A DNA stretch of 59,804 nucleotides from Lachnospiraceae bacterium (lineage in GTDB: Bacteria; Bacillota; Clostridia; Lachnospirales; Lachnospiraceae): assembly GCA_017525525.1 (NCBI GenBank), contig JAFXSQ010000045.1:1-59804 (forward strand), read 5' to 3'. Made by a program: the position numbers and the translations under genes. A model generated the notes under the pieces. That model was given only the letters and a program-made list of their open reading frames with translations, did no database searches and was not told the DNA's origin. Shown piece after piece: positions 1 through 5,672 of this stretch (within the stretch, counting starts at the first letter, position 1; every line of letters begins with the position of its first letter).

Positions 1-220
1 GAACAGGATCATAGCGGACCGTGTGCAGAGGGAAAGGTCGAAGTACAACGACTATGATTCTCTCAAGGAAAAGGCTGCCAAGTATGATGCTCATGAGGAA
101 GCTTCAAAGACAGAGCTTCAGAAGGCAATACTTGCCTTTGCGCAGTCAAACGGCTATCCAGAGGTAAGAGATGGCGGAGAGGTCAGAACAACATCCAGGC
201 GGACTACTGCTGAATTGTAG
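1..220 (+). pseudogene. Truncated phage-scaffold-like leader (copy 1)
   Basis: The reading frame is open from the window edge to a TAG at 218-220, so the start lies outside. The sequence is charged and helical (RERSKYNDYDSLKEKAAKYD), as in DUF4355-type phage capsid scaffolding proteins. It is about 91 percent identical at nucleotide level to 867-1078 inside the next such gene (about 18 differences in 212 bp by hand count). Identity stops exactly at TSRRTTAE; here the frame ends one codon later, whereas copy 2 continues into another C-terminal sequence. An open frame at 223-390, shifted by one base, may be the lost C-terminal end. I read this as a decayed or frameshifted copy of a leader gene; the scaffold assignment is inference from composition and context. 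Confidence 0.5.
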
Positions 221-222
221 GG

Positions 223-390
223 CTGTTTGATATTGAACGCAGATGCGATATGGAGTATAATGCATATAAAAGAGAAATAGATATTGCAAAACAGGCTGGA
301 AGAAAAGATATTGTTGAGAAATTAAAGAAATCCTGCAAAGATGAAATTGAGAGGATAGGAGGTGTTTGGGATGAGAAAAGATTTAACTGA
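223..390 (+). pseudogene. Orphan C-terminal fragment after copy 1 leader
   Basis: This 55-codon open frame has no good start codon (an ATG exists internally near 250) and begins right after the stop of the leader copy, one base out of frame with it. It encodes a charged helical peptide containing KREIDIAKQAGRKD and KKSCKDEIERIGGVW. Its stop at 388-390 lies 20 bases inside the following small gene, an overlap typical of translationally coupled toxin/immunity or polycistronic pairs. It may be the C-terminal domain of the leader protein separated by a single-base indel. I do not recognise the family. Confidence 0.35.
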
Positions 391-658
391 TGTATCTGCC
401 GATACTCTTGTTTCAATGCTTTCCGATAAGAATCCGATAAATGTTTGTAGCGCAGTCTGTGAGATTACAAGACGCACGCAACATTCTCCTATAGAACAAA
501 CTGAATTGGTAAAACTAAAGAACAATAAAGATAGTTTTTGGAATAATTATATTATCTCAGATTTTGCAGAGGCAGCATTGGATATATTAGGATGGATAAA
601 GTATAAGGGAAATCGAAAAGAAGTAAAGAATTTGATAGAATCAAAACTTGTGTTTTAG
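371..658 (+). CDS. Small helical protein, immunity-like
   Basis: This is a 95-residue protein. ATG 371 is preceded by AGGAGGT at 357-363, which favours it over the upstream GTG at 362. The protein is helical and ends in a WNNYIISDFAEAALDILGW segment followed by NRKEVKNLIES, reminiscent of HEAT-like small immunity proteins that sit beside polymorphic toxin C-terminal fragments. It overlaps the preceding orphan frame by 20 bases and is followed at once by a hairpin with a T run (658-691). The immunity role is inference from size, overlap and neighbours; no catalytic motif is visible. Confidence 0.5.
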   Translation: MRKDLTDVSADTLVSMLSDKNPINVCSAVCEITRRTQHSPIEQTELVKLKNNKDSFWNNYIISDFAEAALDILGWIKYKGNRKEVKNLIESKLVF

Positions 659-725
659 AAAAAGAGCACTCATTACTGGGTGCTTTTTTAGTGAAATCAA
701 GCAGGGCTTTTGTCCTGCTTTTATT
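658..725 (+). terminator. Two hairpins closing the first cassette
   Basis: AGCAC and GTGCT (665-686) form a small stem followed by TTTTTTA. A second stem, AAGCAGG / CCTGCTT, at about 699-719 has a TTTTA tail. Together they separate the immunity-like gene from the gene at 778. Confidence 0.55.
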
Positions 726-777
726 ATGCCAACTCGTGGCATTAAAACGAGGATAATACTCATAGGAGGAAAGAAGA

Positions 778-1311
778 ATGGACGAAACTGTGAATCAGGG
801 AACAACTACTCAGGAGAATGCTGAGGGCACACAGGATGCGCAGAAGACCTTTACCCAGGAGGAAATGAACAGGATCATTGCGGACCGTGTGCAGAGAGAG
901 CGGTCGAAGTACAACGACTATGACACTCTCAAGGAAAAGGCTGCTAAGTTTGATGCTCAGGAGGAAGCTTCAAAGACAGAGCTTCAGAAGGCAATACTTG
1001 CCTTTGCACAGTCAAACGGCTGTTCTGAGGTAAGAGATGGCAGAGAGGTTAGAATGACATCCAGGCGGACTACTGCGGAAGCTCAAACTCGTATTCACGA
1101 AATGGCTTATTTCTGGTATAATATAAGAAACTGTCAGCAAGCGGAAGCTATCTGTTATGCTATGGAAAAAATGCATGCATTAAATCGTGAGTATTTAACT
1201 ATTGAGGAATGGGAAGATATAGTAAACACTGTTAAGCACAATTATAGTGACATGAAATGGGAGGAAGGCGGATATGGAGACTTTGAACAGTTCAACTTCA
1301 TTAGTGAGTAG
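778..1311 (+). CDS. Phage-scaffold-like protein with exchanged C-terminus (copy 2)
   Basis: This 177-residue protein starts at ATG 778, after TAGGAGGAAAG. Residues 1-30 are acidic and Gln/Thr-rich; FTQEEMNRIIADRVQRERSK and the following Lys/Glu-rich helix resemble DUF4355-type phage scaffolding proteins. From about residue 101 (after TSRRTTAE) the sequence changes to a different domain (IHEMAYFWYNIRNCQQAEA...) that has no counterpart in copy 1 of the leader. The last 38 bases overlap the next gene at 1274. True scaffolds are followed by a major capsid gene; none is present, so this is a relocated or recombined gene, not a working head module. The function of the chimera is unknown. Confidence 0.55.
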   Translation: MDETVNQGTTTQENAEGTQDAQKTFTQEEMNRIIADRVQRERSKYNDYDTLKEKAAKFDAQEEASKTELQKAILAFAQSNGCSEVRDGREVRMTSRRTTAEAQTRIHEMAYFWYNIRNCQQAEAICYAMEKMHALNREYLTIEEWEDIVNTVKHNYSDMKWEEGGYGDFEQFNFISE

Positions 1312-1459
1312 ATTACTATTAGGCGAAGAAGTAAAATGCGATGAATGCAAGAAAGGTATTTATAGACCATTAAATCCTAATTGTAAAATTAACCATAGTT
1401 TTGTTTGCGATGTGTGTGGGAGTACTTATCATTGGGATCCGGTTATAGAAATTGATTGA
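1274..1459 (+). CDS. Small zinc-ribbon protein A
   Basis: This is a 61-residue protein from ATG 1274, with GGAGG at 1260-1264, inside the 3' end of the previous gene. It has two Cys pairs, CDEC near residue 23 and CDVC near residue 45, separated by about 18 residues, followed by a His (STYHW), a plausible zinc ribbon. It is paralogous to the next gene (same MET start, same Cys spacing, shared pattern C-x2-C..G..YP/RP..C/H..C-x2-C-G). The overlap with the upstream gene implies translational coupling; an immunity or antitoxin-like role is possible but unproven. Confidence 0.5.
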   Translation: METLNSSTSLVSRLLLGEEVKCDECKKGIYRPLNPNCKINHSFVCDVCGSTYHWDPVIEID

Positions 1460-1471
1460 GCAAGGAGGCTT

Positions 1472-1657
1472 TTGGAGACTATGGACGATTCGAGTTTGTT
1501 TGAGAATGAACTTTTGAAAAATGACTGTGCACCTTGTCCGCAATGCACAGATGGAATGGTGTATCCTGTTTTTCCGGAACATAAAGTGCATTATGATTAT
1601 GCATGTAAATGTTGCGGATACAGAATTCATTTTGAAGCAAATGTAGTTGTTGAATAG
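1472..1657 (+). CDS. Small zinc-ribbon protein B (paralogue of A)
   Basis: This is the second copy of the tandem zinc-ribbon pair, with CPQC and CKCC-G pairs and a trailing His-Phe. The start is ambiguous: TTG 1472 gives MET like its neighbour but lies only 3 bases from AAGGAGG (1462-1468), while ATG 1481 lies 12 bases from it. It lies 12 bases after gene A and so is probably in the same transcript. Similarity to A is clear but low, so the duplication is old. Confidence 0.45.
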   Translation: METMDDSSLFENELLKNDCAPCPQCTDGMVYPVFPEHKVHYDYACKCCGYRIHFEANVVVE

Positions 1658-1667
1658 CAAATGTATA

Positions 1668-1844
1668 TCAAGGGGTGGTATCATACGGTTCTTCTTCAAC
1701 CTTTTCAAAGAATTTTCCCGGAACGTAATAAGTCTCATCTAATTCTGTCATGACTTTGAAGGTACCGTGTTTGATATCCAAGACTTCATATATTTTGTTT
1801 TGTTTAAGTGCAACTAAATCTGGACCTATGTATTTAACATTCAT
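1668..1844 (-). CDS. Small SH3-like hypothetical protein
   Basis: On the minus strand, ATG at 1844 gives a 58-residue protein (KYIGPDLVALKQNKIYEVL then TFKVMTELDETYYVPGKFF). This is the pattern of small all-beta Firmicute proteins that begin M-x-KYIG and contain KxYEVL...Y.P..FF.V. A longer TTG start at 1883 is less likely. No strong ribosome site is visible. It converges on the zinc-ribbon genes. The function is unknown; such proteins often lie in accessory regions. Confidence 0.5.
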   Translation of the reverse strand: MNVKYIGPDLVALKQNKIYEVLDIKHGTFKVMTELDETYYVPGKFFEKVEEEPYDTTP

Positions 1845-2011
1845 TTTTGAAATACGCTTAATATGCTGAAATATTACAGTCAATGCCTATGAGTAAATGT
1901 CGGTATGGTTTGATGAGCACTCAATAATTGTTTAAGAATATCGTATCTGCAGAGATTATAAAATAGTGCTTACATGGTGTCAATAAAGAATTTTGAAAGG
2001 AGAAATATGAT

Positions 2012-2101
2012 ATGAGGATTGCATTGAACATTATCGGAATTGGACTCGACATACTTCTTATAGTGCTATTGTTAAAAATCAGAAAACAGGAAGGGAAGTG
2101 A
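2012..2101 (+). CDS. 29-residue membrane peptide
   Basis: ATG 2012 follows AAAGGAGA. The product is one hydrophobic helix (residues 3-21, IALNIIGIGLDILLIVLLL) with a basic tail KIRKQEGK. It ends 4 bases before the next small gene, whose ribosome site (AAGGGAAG) is in its 3' end, so the two are co-transcribed. It is similar in size to holin-like or regulatory membrane peptides; the role is unknown. Confidence 0.45.
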   Translation: MRIALNIIGIGLDILLIVLLLKIRKQEGK

Positions 2102-2105
2102 TATA

Positions 2106-2279
2106 ATGTCAACGGAGGCGCAGATTAAAGCATCGCAGAAATACAACCAGAACAATACGAAGATAATAAACCTTCGTCTCAATAACAAGACTGATGCGGA
2201 TGTGATCGAGTGGCTCGAGAAACAGGATAACAAGGCCGGATATATCAAGAGGCTCATCCGTAAGGATATGGCGAGGTAA
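2106..2279 (+). CDS. Small ribbon-helix-helix-like protein
   Basis: This is a 57-residue protein beginning MSTEAQIKASQKYNQ and followed by a short strand (KIINLRLNN) and two helices ending GYIKRLIRKDMAR. This is the pattern of small Arc/MetJ-like proteins common on Lachnospiraceae mobile elements. The strand-helix-helix layout suggests DNA binding by a dimer. It sits 4 bases after the membrane peptide gene. Confidence 0.5.
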   Translation: MSTEAQIKASQKYNQNNTKIINLRLNNKTDADVIEWLEKQDNKAGYIKRLIRKDMAR

Positions 2280-2321
2280 AGTATTATGTTAATAAGGGTT
2301 TATAATTATGAATGAAAAAAT

Positions 2322-2507
2322 ATGATAATAGATGAGCCAAAGACAGGTTGCTTTTTTGCTGACCCCAATATATTACCGGGGGAATATCGACCGGCAAAAA
2401 AGATTGATATAAATGCTGCATTGGCTTATGCAAAAAGAGTAAATAAAGAAGAAAATAGAGAAGTTACCTTTGAAGAAATGCAAAAGTTTATTTCTGAGAG
2501 TATTTGA
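2322..2507 (+). CDS. Short hypothetical, possibly frameshifted at its start
   Basis: This 61-residue frame contains GEYRPAKKIDINAALAYAKR and ends at TGA 2505-2507, overlapping the strong promoter at 2504. ATG 2322 has no ribosome site. A better-placed ATG at 2308 (AAGGG at 2294-2298) is out of frame: it reads five codons through an A run (2315-2320) and stops. A one-base indel in that A run would join them. This is either a decayed gene or one relying on slippage. The family is unknown. Confidence 0.35.
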   Translation: MIIDEPKTGCFFADPNILPGEYRPAKKIDINAALAYAKRVNKEENREVTFEEMQKFISESI

Positions 2508-2532
2508 CACAAAGGTTCAGTTGTTCTATAAT
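2504..2532 (+). promoter_or_regulatory. Consensus promoter of the antitoxin RNA
   Basis: TTGACA at 2504-2509 and TATAAT at 2527-2532 are separated by exactly 17 bp. This is a perfect vegetative promoter, the strongest in the window, and it points into a noncoding stretch, as expected for an abundant small RNA. Confidence 0.8.
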
Positions 2533-2538
2533 GTGCTT

Positions 2539-2650
2539 AGCAGAGCAGTCGGAGGGTGACTACACCTCACCCACCCCGGCGAAAATGTTTTAGGCTAAGA
2601 AAAAGCCGCCCACGCTTTTCCAGAGGTTAGGACGGCTTTTTCTTGTTTTC
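2539..2650 (+). ncRNA. Antisense antitoxin RNA of a type I TA locus
   Basis: The RNA would start near 2539, just downstream of the perfect promoter, and end at the bidirectional terminator 2597-2644. It overlaps the 3' end of the toxin gene on the other strand, as in txpA/ratA-type loci. It also carries CCTCACC at 2565-2571, a perfect 7-nt complement of the toxin's ribosome-binding region (same bases at 2729-2735 on this strand). No ORF of note lies in it. Ends are inferred. Confidence 0.65.
2597..2644. terminator. Bidirectional terminator shared by toxin and antitoxin
   Basis: AAGAAAAAGCCGCCC (2597-2611) pairs with GGACGGCTTTTTCTT (2630-2644), 14 of 15 positions. It provides a U run in both directions. 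The toxin stop codon (2627-2629) lies in the loop. Confidence 0.75.
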
Positions 2651-2725
2651 TTTACGGTACTTAATGAACTCTATTGCAAGTCTTGCTGAAGAGATAATCA
2701 ACATAAAAGCTTCGTAGATACTCAC
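2627..2725 (-). CDS. Holin-like type I toxin, 32 residues
   Basis: On the minus strand, GTG at 2723-2725 is preceded by GGGAGGTGAGGC and begins a 32-residue peptide starting MSIYEAFMLIISSARLA. It continues with a basic tail (KYRKENKKKP). This matches the short 'putative holin-like toxin' type (TxpA/BsrG relatives, which often begin M-x-x-YEA-x-x-L): one short membrane helix followed by Lys/Arg. Such toxins insert into the membrane and are silenced by antisense RNA. The start codon is GTG and the 5' UTR (about 2726-2787) is GC-rich and can fold (CTCTCTCGCTTCGGCTCTGCGAAG). Family assignment is from recognisable pattern; regulation is inferred from the opposing RNA. Confidence 0.7.
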   Translation of the reverse strand: MSIYEAFMLIISSARLAIEFIKYRKENKKKPS

Positions 2726-2793
2726 AAGCCTCACCTCCCTTCGCAGAGCCGAAGCGAGAGAGGAGCACGTCCCCCGACTACCCTGTTAAGCAT

Positions 2794-2799
2794 ATTATA
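2794..2799 (-). promoter_or_regulatory. -10 box of the toxin promoter
   Basis: TATAAT on the minus strand (2794-2799); a recognisable -35 is weak. Bases 2771-2799 read on the minus strand match 2527-2555 on the plus strand at 24 of 29 positions, all five differences being transitions. Confidence 0.5.
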
Positions 2800-3034
2800 T
2801 TCTCTTATTAAAATTTATGACGTGATTCCACAACCTTTCCTAAACTGATACATTTATGAAAACACCTTCATCGTGTATGCAATGATAATACATAAAAAAA
2901 CATATTTCAATGATTTGTGAGAAAACGGGTATATGACAGTAAGTTTACTTCGTCGTAAATGTCTGCTTGAAACAAGTTGGTGAAAATGATAAAGTAAAAT
3001 CACAAGATAAATTATTTCATAGAAGGTTAATGCT

Positions 3035-3937
3035 ATGCATTTTGTTGAGGCAAAAGGAATACTTACAGGTAGTGGCGGGCACTGCGGAATAAATGTATAT
3101 CGGGGCTGTACACATGGCTGTATTTACTGCGACAGCAGGAGCTTGTGCTATCATTTTACACACCCTTTCGAGGATATAGAAGTAAAGCAGAATGCACCGG
3201 AGCTTTTGGAAAAGGCACTGAAGGCAAAAAGGAAAAAGTGCATGATTGGCACGGGTGCAATGTCGGATCCGTATATGCATTGCGAGGAAAGCTTGGAGCT
3301 TACAAGGAAGTGCCTTGAAATCATATTAAGGAACGGTTTCGGGGCGACGGTTCAAACAAAATCCGACCGTATCCTCCGGGATATCGATCTGCTTTCCGAA
3401 ATCAACCAATCTGCGAAATGCGTGGTGCAGATGACACTTACAGCTTATGATGATGATTTGTGCCGGATATTGGAGCCGAATGTCTGCAACACAAAGCGCC
3501 GTATAGAGGTGCTCGGGAAGATGCGGGAAAGAGGGATACGGACGGTTGTATGGCTTACACCTATATTACCGTTTATCAATGATACAGAGGAGAATATAAC
3601 AGCTATTCTGAATGAATGCGTGCGCACGGGGGTTAAGGGCGTTATCGACTTTGGCATGGGACTGACGCTTCGTGAAGGAGACAGGGAGTACTACTACGCG
3701 GCGCTTGATAAGCATTTCCCGGGAATGAAAAAACGGTATGCCCAAACTTACGGGAATTCATATGTGCTTCCGAGCCCGAATGCGGAAAGATTAATGAAGC
3801 TTTTCCGTGACATATGTAAGAGCAACGGAATCCTATCAACTCCGGAAGAGTGTTTTGAATACATACAGGAGCTGCCGGATAAGTATACGCAGCTGAGCTT
3901 GTTTGATATGGGGGTAAAAGTTTATGATTTTTGGTAA
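3035..3937 (+). CDS. SPL-family radical SAM protein
   Basis: This 300-residue protein has the radical SAM cysteine motif C25-x3-C29-x2-C32 (RGCTHGCIYCDSRS), which ligates the [4Fe-4S] cluster used to cleave S-adenosylmethionine. The following region (MIGTGAMSDPY near 71-81, TVQTKSDRILRD near 111) matches the spore-photoproduct-lyase-like radical SAM family often annotated 'SPL family radical SAM protein'. The substrate is not known for these short members; they are not true SplB because they lack the larger N-terminal part. ATG 3035 follows GAAGGTTAATGCT. The 3' end overlaps the next gene by 14 bases, so they form an operon. Confidence 0.8.
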   Translation: MHFVEAKGILTGSGGHCGINVYRGCTHGCIYCDSRSLCYHFTHPFEDIEVKQNAPELLEKALKAKRKKCMIGTGAMSDPYMHCEESLELTRKCLEIILRNGFGATVQTKSDRILRDIDLLSEINQSAKCVVQMTLTAYDDDLCRILEPNVCNTKRRIEVLGKMRERGIRTVVWLTPILPFINDTEENITAILNECVRTGVKGVIDFGMGLTLREGDREYYYAALDKHFPGMKKRYAQTYGNSYVLPSPNAERLMKLFRDICKSNGILSTPEECFEYIQELPDKYTQLSLFDMGVKVYDFW

Positions 3938-4205
3938 GGGTAATATATCAAAGGATTACGAGGGCAGGTGCGGTAACTGCCATACATTATTTGATGATGA
4001 TGAGGATGAGTACTGCAGATACTGCGGGACGAAGCGTGGAGAAGGCGACTTCCTTCCGTATGAGAATTTTAATGCCTGCGTGTACGGGCCGCCGCCGGAG
4101 GAACGTGTACATATCTGCGGTGAGTGCGGTTTCTCATGGACTACGATTCGGATGCTCGACCGCTCGGCTTATTGTCCGAAGTGCGGATCGAGGTTGAAGC
4201 AGTAA
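3924..4205 (+). CDS. Double zinc-ribbon protein
   Basis: This 93-residue protein has four Cys-x2-Cys knuckles: C16/C19, C31/C34, C65/C68 and C84/C87. They form two treble-clef or zinc-ribbon units separated by an acidic linker (DDDEDE near 25). There is no enzymatic motif, so it is probably a binding or scaffold protein. It starts inside the end of the radical SAM gene (14-base overlap) and is likely translationally coupled to it. It may be an accessory partner of that enzyme, which is inference from coupling only. Confidence 0.65.
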   Translation: MIFGKGNISKDYEGRCGNCHTLFDDDEDEYCRYCGTKRGEGDFLPYENFNACVYGPPPEERVHICGECGFSWTTIRMLDRSAYCPKCGSRLKQ

Positions 4206-4224
4206 GTACGGGAGTGCTAAAGCT

Positions 4225-5082
4225 TTGAGGATACATGAATTAAAATACTCGAATACGAATACATATCTGATTGAGAGCGATAAAGGAAAGCTTCTGTTTG
4301 ATACGGGCTGGGCCGGGACATTTCCGGCGTTTTGCAGCTGCATGGGAGATGTTCATATCCCGGTGCAGGATATCGATTATATAATGATATCGCATTTTCA
4401 TCCGGATCATATGGGGATTGCGCAGGAGATTGCTGAGCTTGGCGCGACTGTTGTTTTGATGGATGTACAAAAGGATTACCTTCATGCGGCCGATTCGGTA
4501 TTTGCAAAGGATACAAAAATCAGCTTTCAACCAATCAGGGATGAAAGAGTAAGACAGGTTACAATCGCGCAGAGCCGGGAATTCCTGCATGAACTCGGTA
4601 TTGAGGGGGAGGCGCTGTACACGCCTGGACACAGTGATGACAGTATCTCTTTATGGCTTGACGACGGATATCTCTTTGTGGGCGACCTCAATCCGCTTTA
4701 CGAATTGGAACTTCACAAGGGCACGCTTATCGAAGAGAGCTGGAAACGTCTGTTGGAGCTAAAGCCGAAGACGGTATACTACGGGCATGCTAAAACGGCG
4801 GTGCTTGACGGAGCGGCAAAAAATGCACCGTATAATGCGTCGATAACAGCATCAAAAAATACATCGGAAAATGTATCGAAAAGCGCGTCAGAAAACAGTG
4901 ATTTATACGCTGTAGTGGAACGTATTATAAAATACATCGATAAGGGCTTTTCTATGGATAAGATACAGAAGAAGACCGGATTCGACCGGACATTTATCGA
5001 AGATGTAAACAGGATGTACCTGACACATCGGAATGTCGGGGTACAGGGGATTCTTGACCGTATAGAGATTAAGGGGCGGTAA
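4225..5082 (+). CDS. MBL-fold metallohydrolase
   Basis: This 285-residue protein has the metallo-beta-lactamase-fold metal site H57-x-H59-x-D61-H62 (SHFHPDH), H136 (TPGHSDD), D154 (VGDLN) and H187 (YYGHAKT). It is a cytosolic hydrolase with no signal peptide; its substrate is unknown. The start is TTG 4225 after GGAG; no nearby ATG fits. Residues 198-226 are a low-complexity Asn/Ser/Lys insert (repeats of N/K-x-S-E-N) between the catalytic part and a C-terminal helical domain. It is probably the third gene of the radical SAM operon (19-base gap). Confidence 0.75.
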   Translation: MRIHELKYSNTNTYLIESDKGKLLFDTGWAGTFPAFCSCMGDVHIPVQDIDYIMISHFHPDHMGIAQEIAELGATVVLMDVQKDYLHAADSVFAKDTKISFQPIRDERVRQVTIAQSREFLHELGIEGEALYTPGHSDDSISLWLDDGYLFVGDLNPLYELELHKGTLIEESWKRLLELKPKTVYYGHAKTAVLDGAAKNAPYNASITASKNTSENVSKSASENSDLYAVVERIIKYIDKGFSMDKIQKKTGFDRTFIEDVNRMYLTHRNVGVQGILDRIEIKGR

Positions 5083-5115
5083 AAATATTCTGTGTTCTTT
5101 CTTGTTTTTTTGTGG

Positions 5116-5121
5116 TATAAT
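5116..5121 (+). promoter_or_regulatory. Extended -10 promoter before 5181
   Basis: TGG-TATAAT forms an extended -10 box (TGn-TATAAT) at 5113-5121; the -35 region (near 5093) is weak. A very similar TGTGGTATAAT occurs before the GIY-YIG gene at 23536-23546. Confidence 0.45.
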
Positions 5122-5180
5122 CTCTTGGATTGTGCAGACAACAATTCTTTTTCAAAAACGCTGATTAAGGAATATGATAG

Positions 5181-5666
5181 ATGAAGGTTAAAGTAGGTTT
5201 TATAACTGCATGGCGCCGGGCAGTGTTTATCGCGGTGATGTTCGGGATTCTCTTTGTGGGACTCGGAGCATCGCTGGGCAATGTATTCTTCGGGAAGACG
5301 GCGATAGCCAATGCGATAGGAGTGCTATCTCTATTTGTAGCCTTGATTCCGTTTGCGCTTGTATTTGCTGACAGAAACGATCGCTTCACGGACGAGGGAG
5401 AGGGCAGGGTTGAGAACGGAGTGCTCTTCTATAAGGACAGAAAGAGAAACTATGAGATAAAGCTCGACGAGATAAAGACCATGGACATGAAGGATGTGAA
5501 GATGTCTGAGAGGTCGAAATCGGCGCTTTGCTACGCGCTGACGATAAAGACGGAGAAGAAGACTTACATAATAGAGTCAGACAGAGCTGCCGGCAGGAGT
5601 GAGAGAGATGTAGATCTTTACAGGCTATACAGCTACCTGCTTGACCTGAGGAAAAAGGAGGCTTAA
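5181..5666 (+). CDS. Two-TM membrane protein with PH-like tail
   Basis: This is a 161-residue protein. Two hydrophobic helices (about 12-34 and 42-63) form a hairpin, followed by a cytosolic beta-rich part (NGVLFYKDRKRNYEIKLDEI ... YIIESDRAAG) resembling bacterial PH-like domains. The function is unknown. It ends 6 bases before the cellulase gene and is probably co-transcribed with it. Confidence 0.55.
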   Translation: MKVKVGFITAWRRAVFIAVMFGILFVGLGASLGNVFFGKTAIANAIGVLSLFVALIPFALVFADRNDRFTDEGEGRVENGVLFYKDRKRNYEIKLDEIKTMDMKDVKMSERSKSALCYALTIKTEKKTYIIESDRAAGRSERDVDLYRLYSYLLDLRKKEA

Positions 5667-5672
5667 AGACAG

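Noticed and set aside
3931-4197. Alternative 88-codon frame overlapping the zinc-ribbon gene
   Set aside because: The other frame has four Cys-x2-Cys knuckles and a coupled start; this one has no motif.
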